From NCBI RefSeq assembly GCF_022749515.1, contig NZ_CP094242.1, positions 744,001-808,000 on the forward strand: DNA of 64,000 nt, in the 5' to 3' direction. Below are positions 8,641 through 17,636 of this stretch, piece by piece. The DNA is from Morococcus cerebrosus (GTDB lineage Bacteria > Pseudomonadota > Gammaproteobacteria > Burkholderiales > Neisseriaceae). The first letter of the stretch is position 1, and the number at the start of each line of letters is the position of its first letter. A program made the position numbers and the translations under genes. The notes beneath the pieces are model-generated. The model had not been told where the DNA came from. It did not search any database and worked only from the letters and a program-made list of their open reading frames with translations.

Positions 8641-9510
8641 TCAGACAGAACGGGAGAAGCCTCGTTGTTGTTCTTGTTGAATATTTTGGTTTTCCTGAGC
8701 AACTAGCTGTTGTTGCCGCTCTTCTTCTAAAGCCTGTTGGACCCTTTCATTGAAACTGGCAACTTTGTCAGGATTATCAGCCAAAAGTTTTTTTGCATAC
8801 GAACCGTCGGTATCATTCAATAATCCTTGCAGCATAGCCATAGTTTCTTCGTATTTGGATTGGGGCTTGGGATTCTCAACAGGTTCTGACTGTGTCTGCA
8901 TGGCATATTGGGGATTTTCTTTGAATTCCTCTTCTTCAAGATAACTCAAGTCCTTCAGGTCGGAAATGCCTGCATCGTCAGGATGTTGCGGTACGAGATT
9001 CCTATCCAGTTTATTTCCCGAACCCGGGGCAAGATGTCGGAATATTCCGTCTTTTTCAGGTTCGGGAAAGCCTGCTTCGCGTAATAAGGTATCGGCAAGG
9101 GTATTGGAATTTTGCCTCAAGAAGTCGTAAGGATAGATATTGTCCTTGCTTTGGGCATTACGTACCATTTCCTGCCATTTGGTAGATAAATCGGGAGCTT
9201 CGGCGATCAGTTCTCGGTATTGCTTTTGTGGAGAAATTGGTGAGCCATTTTTGTAATACCAAGCAGTATCTTTATTATTGATATTATCTGGGTTGTGAGT
9301 ATTGTATGGCAAACCTATATGATTTGGTAAACCAGTTTCAATATGAATTTTCCCCAAAGGAAGCTGCGGAGAAGTTTCTTGTCCTGCCCAACCACTGATG
9401 CTGTACTGTTGGCCTCTTTTATCGGTATAGAGTAAAAATTTATGATGATATTCCACACCTGCAAATGTACCGATATGCCGATAGCCGACTTCTATTTTTT
9501 CATTAACCAT
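8641..9510 (-). CDS. Putative secreted effector/toxin with Gln-rich C-terminus
   Basis: 289 residues from the ATG at 9510. An upstream in-frame ATG at 9549 exists, but that start would overlap the previous gene, and the N-terminus from 9510 (MVNEKIEVGYRHIGTFA) matches the start of the fused gene at 9985. There is no signal peptide. The first ~175 residues look like one enzymatic domain, with HHKFLLYTDKRGQ, QNSNTLADTLLREAGFPEP and APGSGNKL; this His + N-S-N + PG pattern recalls domains found in polymorphic toxins. Residues ~195-289 are charged and end Gln-rich (EEERQQQLVAQENQN), reminiscent of secretion-signal tails. It follows four lipoprotein genes on the same strand, the arrangement of effector with immunity proteins. 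AT-rich. Function is inferred, not shown. Confidence 0.55.
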   Translation of the reverse strand: MVNEKIEVGYRHIGTFAGVEYHHKFLLYTDKRGQQYSISGWAGQETSPQLPLGKIHIETGLPNHIGLPYNTHNPDNINNKDTAWYYKNGSPISPQKQYRELIAEAPDLSTKWQEMVRNAQSKDNIYPYDFLRQNSNTLADTLLREAGFPEPEKDGIFRHLAPGSGNKLDRNLVPQHPDDAGISDLKDLSYLEEEEFKENPQYAMQTQSEPVENPKPQSKYEETMAMLQGLLNDTDGSYAKKLLADNPDKVASFNERVQQALEEERQQQLVAQENQNIQQEQQRGFSRSV

Positions 9511-9520
9511 ATTCATTTTC

Positions 9521-9985
9521 TTATTCAACATAGTTAAGGGTAGCATCAATTTTTTCTAAATAACCATTATTATTAAACCTCAACATTATTGAAATTCTTG
9601 GTGTAGGTACAAAAGGTAATTCCTGCTTGAAGTATCCTGCGTGTATAACTCCATCTACCTCATGATAATTTTGATTCATTTGGGTTAATGAATTTATTAC
9701 TTGTTCTCGCGATGAACCAAGTGGTAAATATTTAGATATGATATGACTTACATCAATCGTACTCCATCTTGGTATAGCTTCTCGTTTTATAGACAAAATT
9801 TCGTTCAGCATGGGGCTTTGGGTCGGCATATTACCTTTTCCTTTTAAGGTTGATTGTTGAACTTCAGAGTGTTTTTCATAATTGCTTGCCTCGCAGGCTG
9901 ATAAAAAAATAAGTGATAGGGTAATTGGCAATACTGCAAATGTGCCGATATGCCTGTAGCCGACTTCTATTTTTTCGTTTGCCAT
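9521..9985 (-). CDS. Immunity-like lipoprotein with effector-derived N-terminus (fusion)
   Basis: 154 residues. The first 17 codons are 46/52 bases identical to the start of the effector gene at 9510; the frame then runs directly into a lipoprotein signal core VLPITLSLIFLSAC and a mature domain paralogous to the next two genes (HSEVQQSTLKGKGNM, PMLNEI, ISKYLPLGSS, YLEKID). A strong RBS (AGGAGA) precedes this ATG. There is no other usable start before the lipobox, so export must tolerate the 17-residue extension. It ends 10 bases before the effector start, suggesting coupling. Probably the cognate immunity gene of the effector. Confidence 0.7.
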   Translation of the reverse strand: MANEKIEVGYRHIGTFAVLPITLSLIFLSACEASNYEKHSEVQQSTLKGKGNMPTQSPMLNEILSIKREAIPRWSTIDVSHIISKYLPLGSSREQVINSLTQMNQNYHEVDGVIHAGYFKQELPFVPTPRISIMLRFNNNGYLEKIDATLNYVE

Positions 9986-10001
9986 TTATATTCTCCTATT
10001 G

Positions 10002-10433
10002 TTATTGAGCATAATGAAATTTACTATCGATATCCTCCAAATAGCCTAAATTATTAAATTTTAATACAATACTGACCGAAGGATAAGGAATCATTGGATG
10101 AACCTGCCTGCCATAACCTGCATAAATAACATTTCTTTCATCAGTATAGTGTTGATTCATATCGCTTAACTTATTAATAACCTCTTCTTTAGAAGAACCA
10201 ATCGGTAAATATTCGGAGACAATATAGGTAACATCTTTTACCTTCCCTCCGGCGGTATATTTTTCACTGGCAAAAATTTCATTCAGCATGGGACTTGAGG
10301 GTTGCATATTGTTTTTTTCTTTCAAGGTTGATAGCTGGGTTTTAGAATTTTTTTCATGGTTACTTGCTTCACAAACCGATAAACATATAAGTGATATAAC
10401 AAGTGATAATATCGTTAAATTTATAAATTTCAT
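10002..10433 (-). CDS. Immunity-like lipoprotein, paralogue 2
   Basis: 143 residues with a normal lipoprotein signal (MKFINLTILSLVISLICLSVC) and a good RBS (AAAGGA). The mature part aligns with the products of 9521 and 10485: STLKEKNNM, SPMLNEIFA, VSEYLPIGSSKEEVINKL, YLEDIDSKF. AT-rich like its neighbours. It starts 51 bases after the upstream paralogue ends and stops 16 bases before the next ATG. Probably an orphan immunity gene left in the array; alternatively a conserved stress lipoprotein family, which the effector neighbour makes less likely. Confidence 0.72.
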   Translation of the reverse strand: MKFINLTILSLVISLICLSVCEASNHEKNSKTQLSTLKEKNNMQPSSPMLNEIFASEKYTAGGKVKDVTYIVSEYLPIGSSKEEVINKLSDMNQHYTDERNVIYAGYGRQVHPMIPYPSVSIVLKFNNLGYLEDIDSKFHYAQ

Positions 10434-10484
10434 GATGAATCCTTTGATAGACTTCTATTTTTTAATTAATAACTTTTTAATATT

Positions 10485-10922
10485 TTATAAATTGTTGCTT
10501 TTATCTAAGTAGGAGGTGTTACCCAATAAATTTCCATTTCTGTCAAAGAATAAGCCGATATACAAATCACGTCTATTACCCAAATTACCTTCACCTTTTT
10601 TATAATGAATAAGCAATTTGTTATTTGAATTCTCTAAAATATCAAACTTGTCAGAGATAATATTATTTATTTCGTGTTGGGAAGTACCTGAACAAATATA
10701 TTTTGAGACGATATGGCTGACATCTGCACGTTGACTTGAAATGTCTGTAATACGGATTTTAAAGACTTCATTTAACATTAAGTTCAAATTTGACATGTTT
10801 CTTTTCCCTTTTAAGGTCGATTGTTGAATTTCAGAATGTTTTTCGTGGCTGTCTGCTTCACAACCTGCTGAAAACACAAACAACATAAAAGTAGATACCA
10901 ATAGCAATTTTTTGTGCAGCAT
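10485..10922 (-). CDS. Immunity-like lipoprotein, paralogue 3
   Basis: 145 residues from the ATG at 10922; a TTG 15 bases upstream is less likely because the ATG starts directly at a lysine-bearing signal sequence (MLHKKLLLVSTFMLFVFSAGC, Cys at the lipobox). The mature protein shares HSEIQQSTLKGKRNM, LMLNEVFKI and VSHIVSKYI with the two downstream paralogues but diverges after about residue 90, which fits adaptation to a different partner. AT-rich; same operon orientation. Confidence 0.7.
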   Translation of the reverse strand: MLHKKLLLVSTFMLFVFSAGCEADSHEKHSEIQQSTLKGKRNMSNLNLMLNEVFKIRITDISSQRADVSHIVSKYICSGTSQHEINNIISDKFDILENSNNKLLIHYKKGEGNLGNRRDLYIGLFFDRNGNLLGNTSYLDKSNNL

Positions 10923-11004
10923 ATTTAATTCTTGCAAAAGTGTATTTGTTTAATGAGCATAAGTTGTGATTTAACGATTTTATAGTTTTCGGTATCTGCC
11001 ATTT

Positions 11005-11427
11005 TCAATTTCCTTTTTCAGTATCTTCTACGATTTGTTTTTCAACGTTCAAAGAATCCAACCCCTTTTTAGGAGAGACAATGATGCGGTAAATATGTTT
11101 TGCACGACCGCTTCCGGAATGCCCTCCTGTAGCTCTTGACCGAATATACCCGTTATATTCGCAAAACTCTTTTTCTGCCACACAAGTCATACCCATATTT
11201 GAAACTACATTTTGGGTATTTTCAGGGCTATTGTCGCCGTTTAAATGGGACGAAACCATTTTCCCCAACTCTTCTTTCTCCGGGTTGTTGGGAAATATTT
11301 TAGTAATATATTCTTTGATTTCTCCTTTAGGCAGGTGATCATAATTGACAGACATCCTTGGAAAGCCCAAATCACAAGCAGTAAGAAAAAATGATGAAAT
11401 CAAGGTAATAATGGAAGACTTTTCCAT
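11005..11427 (-). CDS. Small lipoprotein, unrelated to the three paralogues
   Basis: 140 residues. Signal MEKSSIITLISSFFLTAC ends in a clear lipobox (LTAC). The mature part contains two more cysteines (MTCVAEKEFCEY) that could form a disulfide and a glycine-rich stretch RSRATGGHSGSGRAKH. RBS AAAGGAA lies 9 bases from the ATG. It is the first gene of the minus-strand lipoprotein/effector run, probably another immunity-type protein whose effector is lost. Family not recognised. Confidence 0.65.
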   Translation of the reverse strand: MEKSSIITLISSFFLTACDLGFPRMSVNYDHLPKGEIKEYITKIFPNNPEKEELGKMVSSHLNGDNSPENTQNVVSNMGMTCVAEKEFCEYNGYIRSRATGGHSGSGRAKHIYRIIVSPKKGLDSLNVEKQIVEDTEKGN

Positions 11428-11490
11428 ATATTAATTTCCTTTGTATTTCATAGCAGGGCAGGTCGGGTTGGTAAGCTCAACCCCGCCCGG

Positions 11491-11503
11491 TTTTCAGACG
11501 GCC
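11491..11503. repeat. Single DUS of the GGCC dialect at the array edge
   Basis: TTTTCAGACGGCC, the inverse of GGCCGTCTGAA, in the spacer between the lipoprotein array and the GFA gene. With the pair at 8576-8607 it brackets the AT-rich array. Confidence 0.75.
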
Positions 11504-11519
11504 GTTGCCCCAAGCGACA

Positions 11520-11921
11520 TTATCCGCCGCCGAATTGTGCCAAAAATTCTTCTTCGGTCAGCTTGGGCGTGTCGTTTGCCAGTTCGTAATACGGGGCTTT
11601 GGCGTCGATGAAAATCTGCTCTTCCAATTTGAAATCGGCGTTGTCGGCAAACAGCCCGGCGAAGACGAAATAGCTGTCGTTCGGCAGGAAATGGTAGAAC
11701 AAATGTGTACCGCAGTTTTTGCAGAACGCGCGTTCCGCCCATTCGGACGAATGGTAGCGGGCGATGTTTTCACCGCCATCGATTTTCGGCGGTTTGGCGG
11801 CAATCAGCGAAAACGTCGCACCGCTGCCCCAAGTGCGGCACATGCCGCAATGGCAGGCGTGGACATGTTTGTCGTGTTCCACTTCTAAAGATACGTTGCC
11901 GCACAGGCATTTTGCTTTCAT
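11520..11921 (-). CDS. GFA-family zinc protein
   Basis: 133 residues of the glutathione-dependent formaldehyde-activating (GFA)/CENP-V family. Zinc ligands are visible in order: CLCG near residue 4, HACHCGMC near 24-31, and CKNC near 74-77. I chose the ATG at 11921 because AAGGAG lies 8 bases upstream and the first zinc motif then falls at the N-terminus. Substrate is unknown; the family name does not establish formaldehyde detoxification. It lies between the pntA-MAPEG pair and the lipoprotein array. Confidence 0.9.
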   Translation of the reverse strand: MKAKCLCGNVSLEVEHDKHVHACHCGMCRTWGSGATFSLIAAKPPKIDGGENIARYHSSEWAERAFCKNCGTHLFYHFLPNDSYFVFAGLFADNADFKLEEQIFIDAKAPYYELANDTPKLTEEEFLAQFGGG

Positions 11922-11954
11922 GATCGAACTCCTTATATTTGAAAGCTGACTTCT

Positions 11955-12007
11955 AGGTCGTCTGAAACGGTGTTGCCAAAACTTACGTCGCTCGTTTTCA
12001 GACGACC
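11955..12007. terminator. Inverted DUS pair after the MAPEG gene
   Basis: AGGTCGTCTGAAA and its inverse with a 27-base loop, immediately downstream of the MAPEG stop on the minus strand. Confidence 0.65.
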
Positions 12008-12013
12008 CCGCTG

Positions 12014-12397
12014 TCAGACAGCGGCTACAAACAGCCCGATGGTGCAGACGAATCCGCCCGTCCACATTGCCGAACGCAGGCTCGGTTTATCTTTCAGATA
12101 GCTGAAAATATAAGCAATGCGGAAGGCGATGAACGATACTGCCAAAAGGTTGATGGTCGCTTGTGCGGCGTTGCCTGTGGCGTGTGCCACCAAAACAGCA
12201 GCGGCAAACGGAGCAAACACTTCAAAACCGTTTTGCTGCGCGGCATTGGCACGCGCCGACAAGCCTTGCGTTCGGGCGAGGAAATCGCGCGGATTTCGGT
12301 TGTCCGACGGCTGAAAACCGCCCTGCGCTTTGGCGATGAAAGAGCAGAGCAGCGGCAGCAGCGATGCGATCAGGATGCACCAATAGGCTAAAGTCAT
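12014..12397 (-). CDS. MAPEG-family membrane protein
   Basis: 127 residues with four hydrophobic segments (about 2-22, 57-77, 80-98, 108-127), and the MAPEG-like stretch NPRDFLARTQGLSARANAAQQNGFE between the first two (shown here only as a landmark at about 35-60). MAPEG proteins are glutathione-linked or eicosanoid-type membrane enzymes, but bacterial members are mostly uncharacterised. It starts 4 bases after pntA ends, so it is very likely part of the pnt operon. Confidence 0.85.
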   Translation of the reverse strand: MTLAYWCILIASLLPLLCSFIAKAQGGFQPSDNRNPRDFLARTQGLSARANAAQQNGFEVFAPFAAAVLVAHATGNAAQATINLLAVSFIAFRIAYIFSYLKDKPSLRSAMWTGGFVCTIGLFVAAV

Positions 12398-12401
12398 GCT
12401 T

Positions 12402-13943
12402 TTACCCTTTCCTAAACATATTCAACATCCGGCGTGTTACGTAGAAGCCGCCGAAGATGTTGATGCTGGCAATCAGGATGGCGATGAAGGCCAGCAGGGT
12501 CACGAAACCGTTGCCTTGGCTGATTTGCAGCAGCGCGCCGACGACGATGATGCCGGAAATGGCGTTGGTCACGGACATCAGCGGGGTATGCAGCGAGTGG
12601 CTGACGTTCCAAACGACGTAGTAGCCGATGACGCAGGCGAGGACGAACACGATAAAGTGGTTCAAGAATGCTGCGGGCGCGACCGCGCCGACCCACAGTA
12701 CCAACACGGCGGCGATGACGGCGGGCGCGAGTTTTTTCCACAGGGGAACGGGTTTCGGCTCCGGCTTGGCGGCAGGCGCGGCTTTTTCAGACGACGTTTG
12801 CTGCGGCTGGGCGGAAACTTGAATCGGCGGAGGTGGGAAGGTGATTTCGCCGTCGCGGGTAACGGTCATGTTGCGGATAATCACGTCTTCGAAGTCCAGC
12901 GTGATTTCGCCGTCTTTGTTCGGGCTTAACAGCTTGGTCAGGTTCACCAAGTTGGTGGCGTAAAGCTGGGAAGACTGTCCGGCAAGGCGGTTTGCCATGT
13001 CGGTGTAGCCGATGATTTTCACGCCGTTGTCGGTTACGAACAATTCGCCCGGTTTGGTCAGTTCGCAGTTGCCGCCCGTGGCCGCCGCCAAATCGACGAT
13101 GACGGAGCCGGATTTCATGCTTTCCACCATTTCTTTGGTAATCAGCTTGGGCGCGGGTTTGCCCGGAATGGCGGCGGTAGTGATGATGATGTCCACTTCT
13201 TTCGCCTGTTCGGCAAAGAGCTTCATCTCGGCGGCGATAAATTCGTCGCTCATCACTTTGGCGTAGCCGTCGCCGCTGCCGCCCGATTCTTGCGGGAAGT
13301 CGAGTTTCAGGAACTTACCGCCCATCGATTCGATTTGTTCCGCCACTTCCAAGCGGGTATCGAACGCGCGCACCACTGCGCCGAGCGAGTTTGCCGTACC
13401 AATCGCCGCCAAACCTGCCACACCGGCACCAATCACCAAAACCTGCGCGGGCGGCACTTTGCCAGCGGCAGTAATTTGACCGGTGAAGAAACGGCCGAAG
13501 GCGTTGGCGGCTTCAATCACGGCGCGATAGCCGCTGATGTTTGCCATCGAAGACAAAGCGTCCAAAGCCTGCGCACGGGAAATGCGGGGCACCATGTCCA
13601 TCGCCAGCGCGTTGACTTTCTTGGCGCGCAAGGCTTCCACCAAAGCCTCGTTTTGGCGCGGCCACAGGAAGCTGACAATGGTCTGCCCTTCTTTGAGCAG
13701 AGGCAGCTCGCCTTCGGACGGCGCGTTGACCTTATAAATCAAAGGGCAGGCCCAAACCGTCGCTTTGTCGGCAACGGTCGCACCTGCTGTTTGGTAAGCG
13801 GCATCGTCCAAACTCGCCGCCAAACCTGCGCCGCTTTCGACAACGGTTTCAAAGCCCAGTTTGCTCAACAGGGCAACAGTGGCAGGCGTACAGGCGACGC
13901 GGGTTTCGCCGGATAATGACTCGCGTGGGATACCGATTTTCAT
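12402..13943 (-). CDS. pntA: NAD(P) transhydrogenase subunit alpha (PntA)
   Basis: 513 residues, full length for the proton-translocating enzyme. Domain I (residues 1-~375) is the alanine-dehydrogenase-like NAD(H)-binding part, with MKIGIPRE at the start and the Rossmann motif [18 protein letters not shown] Pro/Ala-rich linker is followed by four C-terminal membrane helices (from about 405). It heads an operon with the MAPEG gene. A shortened Correia element sits 31 bases upstream of the start, within its leader. Confidence 0.96.
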   Translation of the reverse strand: MKIGIPRESLSGETRVACTPATVALLSKLGFETVVESGAGLAASLDDAAYQTAGATVADKATVWACPLIYKVNAPSEGELPLLKEGQTIVSFLWPRQNEALVEALRAKKVNALAMDMVPRISRAQALDALSSMANISGYRAVIEAANAFGRFFTGQITAAGKVPPAQVLVIGAGVAGLAAIGTANSLGAVVRAFDTRLEVAEQIESMGGKFLKLDFPQESGGSGDGYAKVMSDEFIAAEMKLFAEQAKEVDIIITTAAIPGKPAPKLITKEMVESMKSGSVIVDLAAATGGNCELTKPGELFVTDNGVKIIGYTDMANRLAGQSSQLYATNLVNLTKLLSPNKDGEITLDFEDVIIRNMTVTRDGEITFPPPPIQVSAQPQQTSSEKAAPAAKPEPKPVPLWKKLAPAVIAAVLVLWVGAVAPAAFLNHFIVFVLACVIGYYVVWNVSHSLHTPLMSVTNAISGIIVVGALLQISQGNGFVTLLAFIAILIASINIFGGFYVTRRMLNMFRKG

Positions 13944-13973
13944 CTCTGAATCCTTTTTTGGGTTGTCTGTATG

Positions 13974-14042
13974 TATAGTGGATTAAATTTAAATCAGGAC
14001 AAGGAGGGTAATGCTGTACTGGTTTAAAGTTAATTCGCTATA
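13974..14042. repeat. Shortened Correia element (CREE) in the pntA leader
   Basis: 69 bases bounded by TATAGTGGATTAAATTTAAA and ...TTAATTCGCTATA, the Correia-type inverted ends, with most of the interior deleted. A second inverted pair TTCGCTATA (14034-14042) / TATAGCGAA (14071-14079) follows. Correia ends can carry promoters and RNase III sites. Confidence 0.8.
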
Positions 14043-14228
14043 AATGTTAATATGTTTCATATAATCCCCTTATAGCGAATTTTTCGACGGCTGGCAATAG
14101 CTGCGGCGGATGGTTTGCTTTTACGGTAAAGGTCGTCTGAAAGCTTATGTTTGCTGCCATTGATACGGGCTGGGGCTTGCGTTTCGTGTTAAAATCCTGT
14201 TTTAACAACATATAAAAGGAACACAATC

Positions 14229-14636
14229 ATGCGCCTGCTCCACACCATGCTGCGCGTCGGCAACCTTGAAAAATCTTTGGATTTTTATCAAAACGTTTTA
14301 GGCATGAAGCTCTTGCGCCGCCACGATTACCCGGAAGGCCGTTTCACGCTGGCTTTTGTCGGTTATGGCAGCGAAGCTGAAAATACGGTTTTGGAATTGA
14401 CCCACAACTGGGATACCGAAAGCTATGATTTAGGCAACGCCTACGGCCACATCGCTATCGAAGTGGACGATGCTTATAAAGCTTGTGAACGTGTAAAAGA
14501 GATGGGCGGAAAAGTCGTGCGCGAAGCAGGGCCGATGATGCACGGCACGACCGTTATTGCTTTTGTTGAAGATCCCGACGGCTATAAAATCGAGTTTATT
14601 CAGAAAAATAGCGGCAATGATTCGGTGAAATACTGA
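14229..14636 (+). CDS. gloA: Lactoylglutathione lyase (glyoxalase I)
   Basis: Converts the methylglyoxal-glutathione hemithioacetal to S-lactoylglutathione. 135 residues, the length of the bacterial Ni/Co-dependent class. The four metal ligands are in place: His5 (RLLHTML), the Glu in VLELTH (about 56), the His in YGHIAIEV (about 74) and the Glu in KIEFIQ (about 122). RBS AAAAGGA precedes the ATG. Monocistronic, closed by a DUS-pair terminator. Confidence 0.96.
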   Translation: MRLLHTMLRVGNLEKSLDFYQNVLGMKLLRRHDYPEGRFTLAFVGYGSEAENTVLELTHNWDTESYDLGNAYGHIAIEVDDAYKACERVKEMGGKVVREAGPMMHGTTVIAFVEDPDGYKIEFIQKNSGNDSVKY

Positions 14637-14646
14637 TTTTCTATCA

Positions 14647-14701
14647 AAAGGTCGTCTGAAACGTTTGGCGAAACCCGCCAAATCTGTTTCAGACGACTTT
14701 T
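14647..14701. terminator. Inverted DUS pair between convergent gloA and rlmL-like gene
   Basis: AAAAGGTCGTCTGAAACG and TTTCAGACGACTTTT flank an inner stem TTTGGCG/CGCCAAA. It can terminate from both sides. Confidence 0.8.
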
Positions 14702-14708
14702 ATTATAT

Positions 14709-15848
14709 TTATCGGTTCGACCCTTTGACCATATCCATCAAAAACAGGCGGCAGTCTAAGTTGCCGTTGTAGAGCGGGATTTTACGTTTGGGCGAAAGGC
14801 GCATGAATTTCGGCATATCGCGGTCGCCGGTAAACATGCCAGCCAGCCAGCCCGCGTAATACTGCTTCAACCACGCGCCCAACTGCGGGTAAAGGGCTTG
14901 CAGGGCTTGGACTTCGGCAAGGCGGACGCCGTAAGGCGGATTGGAAATCAAAATGCCGCCTTCCCCGTTCGGACGGGTATCCTGCGCGTCTTTGACTTCA
15001 AAACGGACAAACGTGTCCACCTCGGCAGCTTGGGCGTTGGCAACGGCAGCGCGGATCATATGGCGGTCGTTGTCGCTGCCTGAAATCGGGGCAGGCGCGG
15101 GGCGGATTTGCGTTTCGGCTTCGTGTTGCAGCTTTTTCCAAAGGGCGGCATCGAAGTTTTTCAGCTTTTCAAACCCGAAACGGCGCATCAAACCGGGCGC
15201 GCGGCAGGTGGCAATCCACGCAGCTTCGATGACGATGGTGCCGCTGCCGCAAAACGGGTCTTGGAAAGGCTGCGTACCGTTATAGCCCGCCAGCAGCAGC
15301 AACCCCGCCGCCAAGTTCTCGCGCATCGGCGCTTCGCCCGTGTCTTGGCGGTAGCCGCGTTTGAACAAGGCTTCGCCGGATGTGTCGATGAAAATTTGAA
15401 TGTCGCGCTCGTCGATAAAGGCATGGATGCGGATGTCGGGGCGGATTTTGCCGACGTTGGGGCGCGCGCCGCAAGCGTCGCGGAACACGTCGCATACGGC
15501 ATCTTTGATTTTCAGCCCGACGAAATCCAAACTTTTGACTTGGGCGCGTTTGCCTTCTACTTTGACTTTGAAGGTTTGTTCTAAGTCGAACCAATCCGTC
15601 CAGCGGATATTTTTCGCCGCTTTATAAATGTCTTGCTCGTTGCGGTAGCCGCTTTTGGTCAGGCGCAGCAACACGCGGCTGGCAGTGCGCGAATGCAGGT
15701 TGATGCGGTACACCTGCTCCATACCGCCTTTGCACGCGACGCCTCCGTCAACGGCGCGGATGTCTTGGCATTTGAGTTGTTCGAGTTCTTGGGATAAAGG
15801 GGCTTCGAGACCGCGCGGGCAGGTAACGAAGAGGGAATAAGTGGTCAT
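14709..15848 (-). CDS. THUMP-domain 23S rRNA (guanine-N2) methyltransferase, RlmL N-half type
   Basis: 379 residues: an N-terminal THUMP RNA-binding domain (about 45-155) and a SAM-dependent Rossmann methyltransferase with [17 protein letters not shown] (SAM motif I) and the catalytic NPPYG. It matches the N-terminal half of the E. coli RlmL/YcbY fusion (m2G2445) and lacks the C-terminal RlmK half, as is usual outside Enterobacteria. The target base is inferred from family. Confidence 0.9.
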   Translation of the reverse strand: MTTYSLFVTCPRGLEAPLSQELEQLKCQDIRAVDGGVACKGGMEQVYRINLHSRTASRVLLRLTKSGYRNEQDIYKAAKNIRWTDWFDLEQTFKVKVEGKRAQVKSLDFVGLKIKDAVCDVFRDACGARPNVGKIRPDIRIHAFIDERDIQIFIDTSGEALFKRGYRQDTGEAPMRENLAAGLLLLAGYNGTQPFQDPFCGSGTIVIEAAWIATCRAPGLMRRFGFEKLKNFDAALWKKLQHEAETQIRPAPAPISGSDNDRHMIRAAVANAQAAEVDTFVRFEVKDAQDTRPNGEGGILISNPPYGVRLAEVQALQALYPQLGAWLKQYYAGWLAGMFTGDRDMPKFMRLSPKRKIPLYNGNLDCRLFLMDMVKGSNR

Positions 15849-15973
15849 GCGAACCTTTCGGGGGTAGGGCGGTTGAACTGAGATTGCGGTGATTATAATG
15901 CTTTTCGCAACGGGATTTATCGAAAGGTCGTCTGAAAATTGCAGAAAGCGAGCGATATGGCTGTTGAGATAAA

Positions 15974-16015
15974 GAAGGTCGTCTGAAAACCAATCCCGGT
16001 TTTCAGACGACCTTT
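15974..16015. terminator. Inverted DUS pair after fumC
   Basis: AAGGTCGTCTGAAAACC with its inverse and a 5-base loop; it lies beyond the fumC stop on the minus strand. Confidence 0.78.
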
Positions 16016-16035
16016 GCCGTATTTCAAACCGTCAA

Positions 16036-17424
16036 TCAGCGCGGATGAACCATATCGGCGGGGACGACCAGTTCGTCAAACTCTTCGCCTGTCAGCAAGC
16101 CCAACTCAACGGCGGTTTCGCGTAGCGATTTGTCGTTTTTATAGGCGGTTTTGGCGACTTTGGCGGCGTTTTCGTAACCGATTTTGCGGTTCAGCGCAGT
16201 AACGAGCATCAGGGAATGGTGCAGGAAATAGTCGATTTTTTCCGGCACGGGTTCGATACCGGCGGCGCAGTTTTCGTTGAAGCTGTTGCACGCGTCGCCC
16301 AAGAGGCGGATAGATTGCAAGAGGTTGTAGGCGATAACGGGCATATAGACGTTCAGCTCGAAATTACCCGACGCGCCCGCCATGCCGATGGTGACGTCGT
16401 TGCCGAACACTTGGCAGCACACCATGGTCATCGCCTCGCATTGGGTTGGGTTGACTTTGCCCGGCATGATGGACGAACCCGGCTCGTTTTCGGGGATTTT
16501 GATTTCGCCCAAACCGCAGCGCGGACCGCTTGCCAACCAGCGGATGTCGTTGGCGATTTTGTTCAGGCTTGCCGCCAGCGTTTTCAGTGCGCCCGAAGCG
16601 GCAACGGCGGCATCGCGTCCGCCCAAGGCTTCAAATTTGTTCGGCGCGCTGACAAACGGCAGGCCGGACAGTTCAGCGAGTTTGGCGGCGGCTTTTTCGG
16701 CGTATTCGGGATGGCTGTTCAAACCCGTGCCGACTGCCGTGCCGCCTAAGGCGAGTTCGTACAGACCTTTGAGCGCGTCGTTCAGACGACCTAAGCCGTG
16801 GTCGAGTTGGGAAACGTAGCCGGAAAACTCTTGTCCCAAAGTCAGCGGCGTCGCGTCCTGCAAGTGGGTGCGGCCGATTTTGACGATGGGGGCGAATTCT
16901 TTGGCTTTTTTGTCCAATGTGTCGCGCAGGGCTTTTACCGCCGGAATAAGGTGGCGGTTGATTTCAATCGCGGCGGCGACGTGGATGGCGGTCGGGAACG
17001 CGTCGTTGGTCGATTGCGCGTGGTTCACATGGTCGTTGGGATGGACGGGCTGGTACGCCGCCAAACCCGTACCGGCGATTTCGTTGGCGCGGTTCGCCAG
17101 CACTTCGTTCATGTTCATATTGGACTGCGTGCCGGAGCCGGTCTGCCAAACCACTAAGGGAAACTGCCCGTCGAGCTTGCCGTTCAACACGTCATCCGCC
17201 GCCTGCGTAATCAAATCCGCCTGCTCAGGCTTAATCCTGCCGAGGGAAACATTGGTGGCGGCTGCGGCTTTTTTCACCAGCGCCAAAGCATAAATCAGCG
17301 GCTGCGGCAGGGTTTCGCCGCCGATTTTGAAATTGTTGCGGCTGCGCTGGGTCTGCGCGCCCCAATAGGCTTCGGACGGGACTTCGACATTGCCCATGGT
17401 GTCGTGTTCGGTACGGGTGCTCAT
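16036..17424 (-). CDS. fumC: Fumarate hydratase class II (FumC)
   Basis: Interconverts fumarate and malate in the TCA cycle; iron-independent homotetramer. 462 residues. The superfamily signature [15 protein letters not shown] (about residue 316) and [14 protein letters not shown] (about 98-111) are intact, as is [24 protein letters not shown] sits upstream of the ATG. Transcribed alone. An internal DUS lies near 16780. Confidence 0.97.
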   Translation of the reverse strand: MSTRTEHDTMGNVEVPSEAYWGAQTQRSRNNFKIGGETLPQPLIYALALVKKAAAATNVSLGRIKPEQADLITQAADDVLNGKLDGQFPLVVWQTGSGTQSNMNMNEVLANRANEIAGTGLAAYQPVHPNDHVNHAQSTNDAFPTAIHVAAAIEINRHLIPAVKALRDTLDKKAKEFAPIVKIGRTHLQDATPLTLGQEFSGYVSQLDHGLGRLNDALKGLYELALGGTAVGTGLNSHPEYAEKAAAKLAELSGLPFVSAPNKFEALGGRDAAVAASGALKTLAASLNKIANDIRWLASGPRCGLGEIKIPENEPGSSIMPGKVNPTQCEAMTMVCCQVFGNDVTIGMAGASGNFELNVYMPVIAYNLLQSIRLLGDACNSFNENCAAGIEPVPEKIDYFLHHSLMLVTALNRKIGYENAAKVAKTAYKNDKSLRETAVELGLLTGEEFDELVVPADMVHPR

Positions 17425-17574
17425 TTGTTTCTCCTAAGTTAAATGATAATGCAAATAATTTGCAAGCGTATTATAGCGGGCAGGAGGTCGTCTGAAAAGC
17501 GGGGGAAGGGGGTTTGGTAAATAGGGTGAGGCAGTATATTGAACAATAGGGCAGGGTGCGGATTGCGGTATCAA

Positions 17575-17621
17575 AAAAGGTCGTTTGAAAAGCGGAAAAT
17601 GGCTTTTCAGACGACCTTTGC
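17575..17621. terminator. Inverted DUS pair (one arm degenerate) after yicC
   Basis: AAAGGTCGTTTGAAAAGC / GCTTTTCAGACGACCTTT; one base of the left DUS differs. Follows the yicC stop on the minus strand. Confidence 0.75.
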
Positions 17622-17636
17622 TTTATTTTTGAAGGC

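Noticed and set aside
9510..9549. Start of the effector gene at 9549
   Set aside because: It would overlap the upstream gene by 29 bases and add residues absent from the homologous 17-codon start at 9985.
12396..12929. Plus-strand open frame across the MAPEG/pntA end
   Set aside because: Lies wholly over pntA in another frame with Asp/Gly/His-rich low-complexity product.
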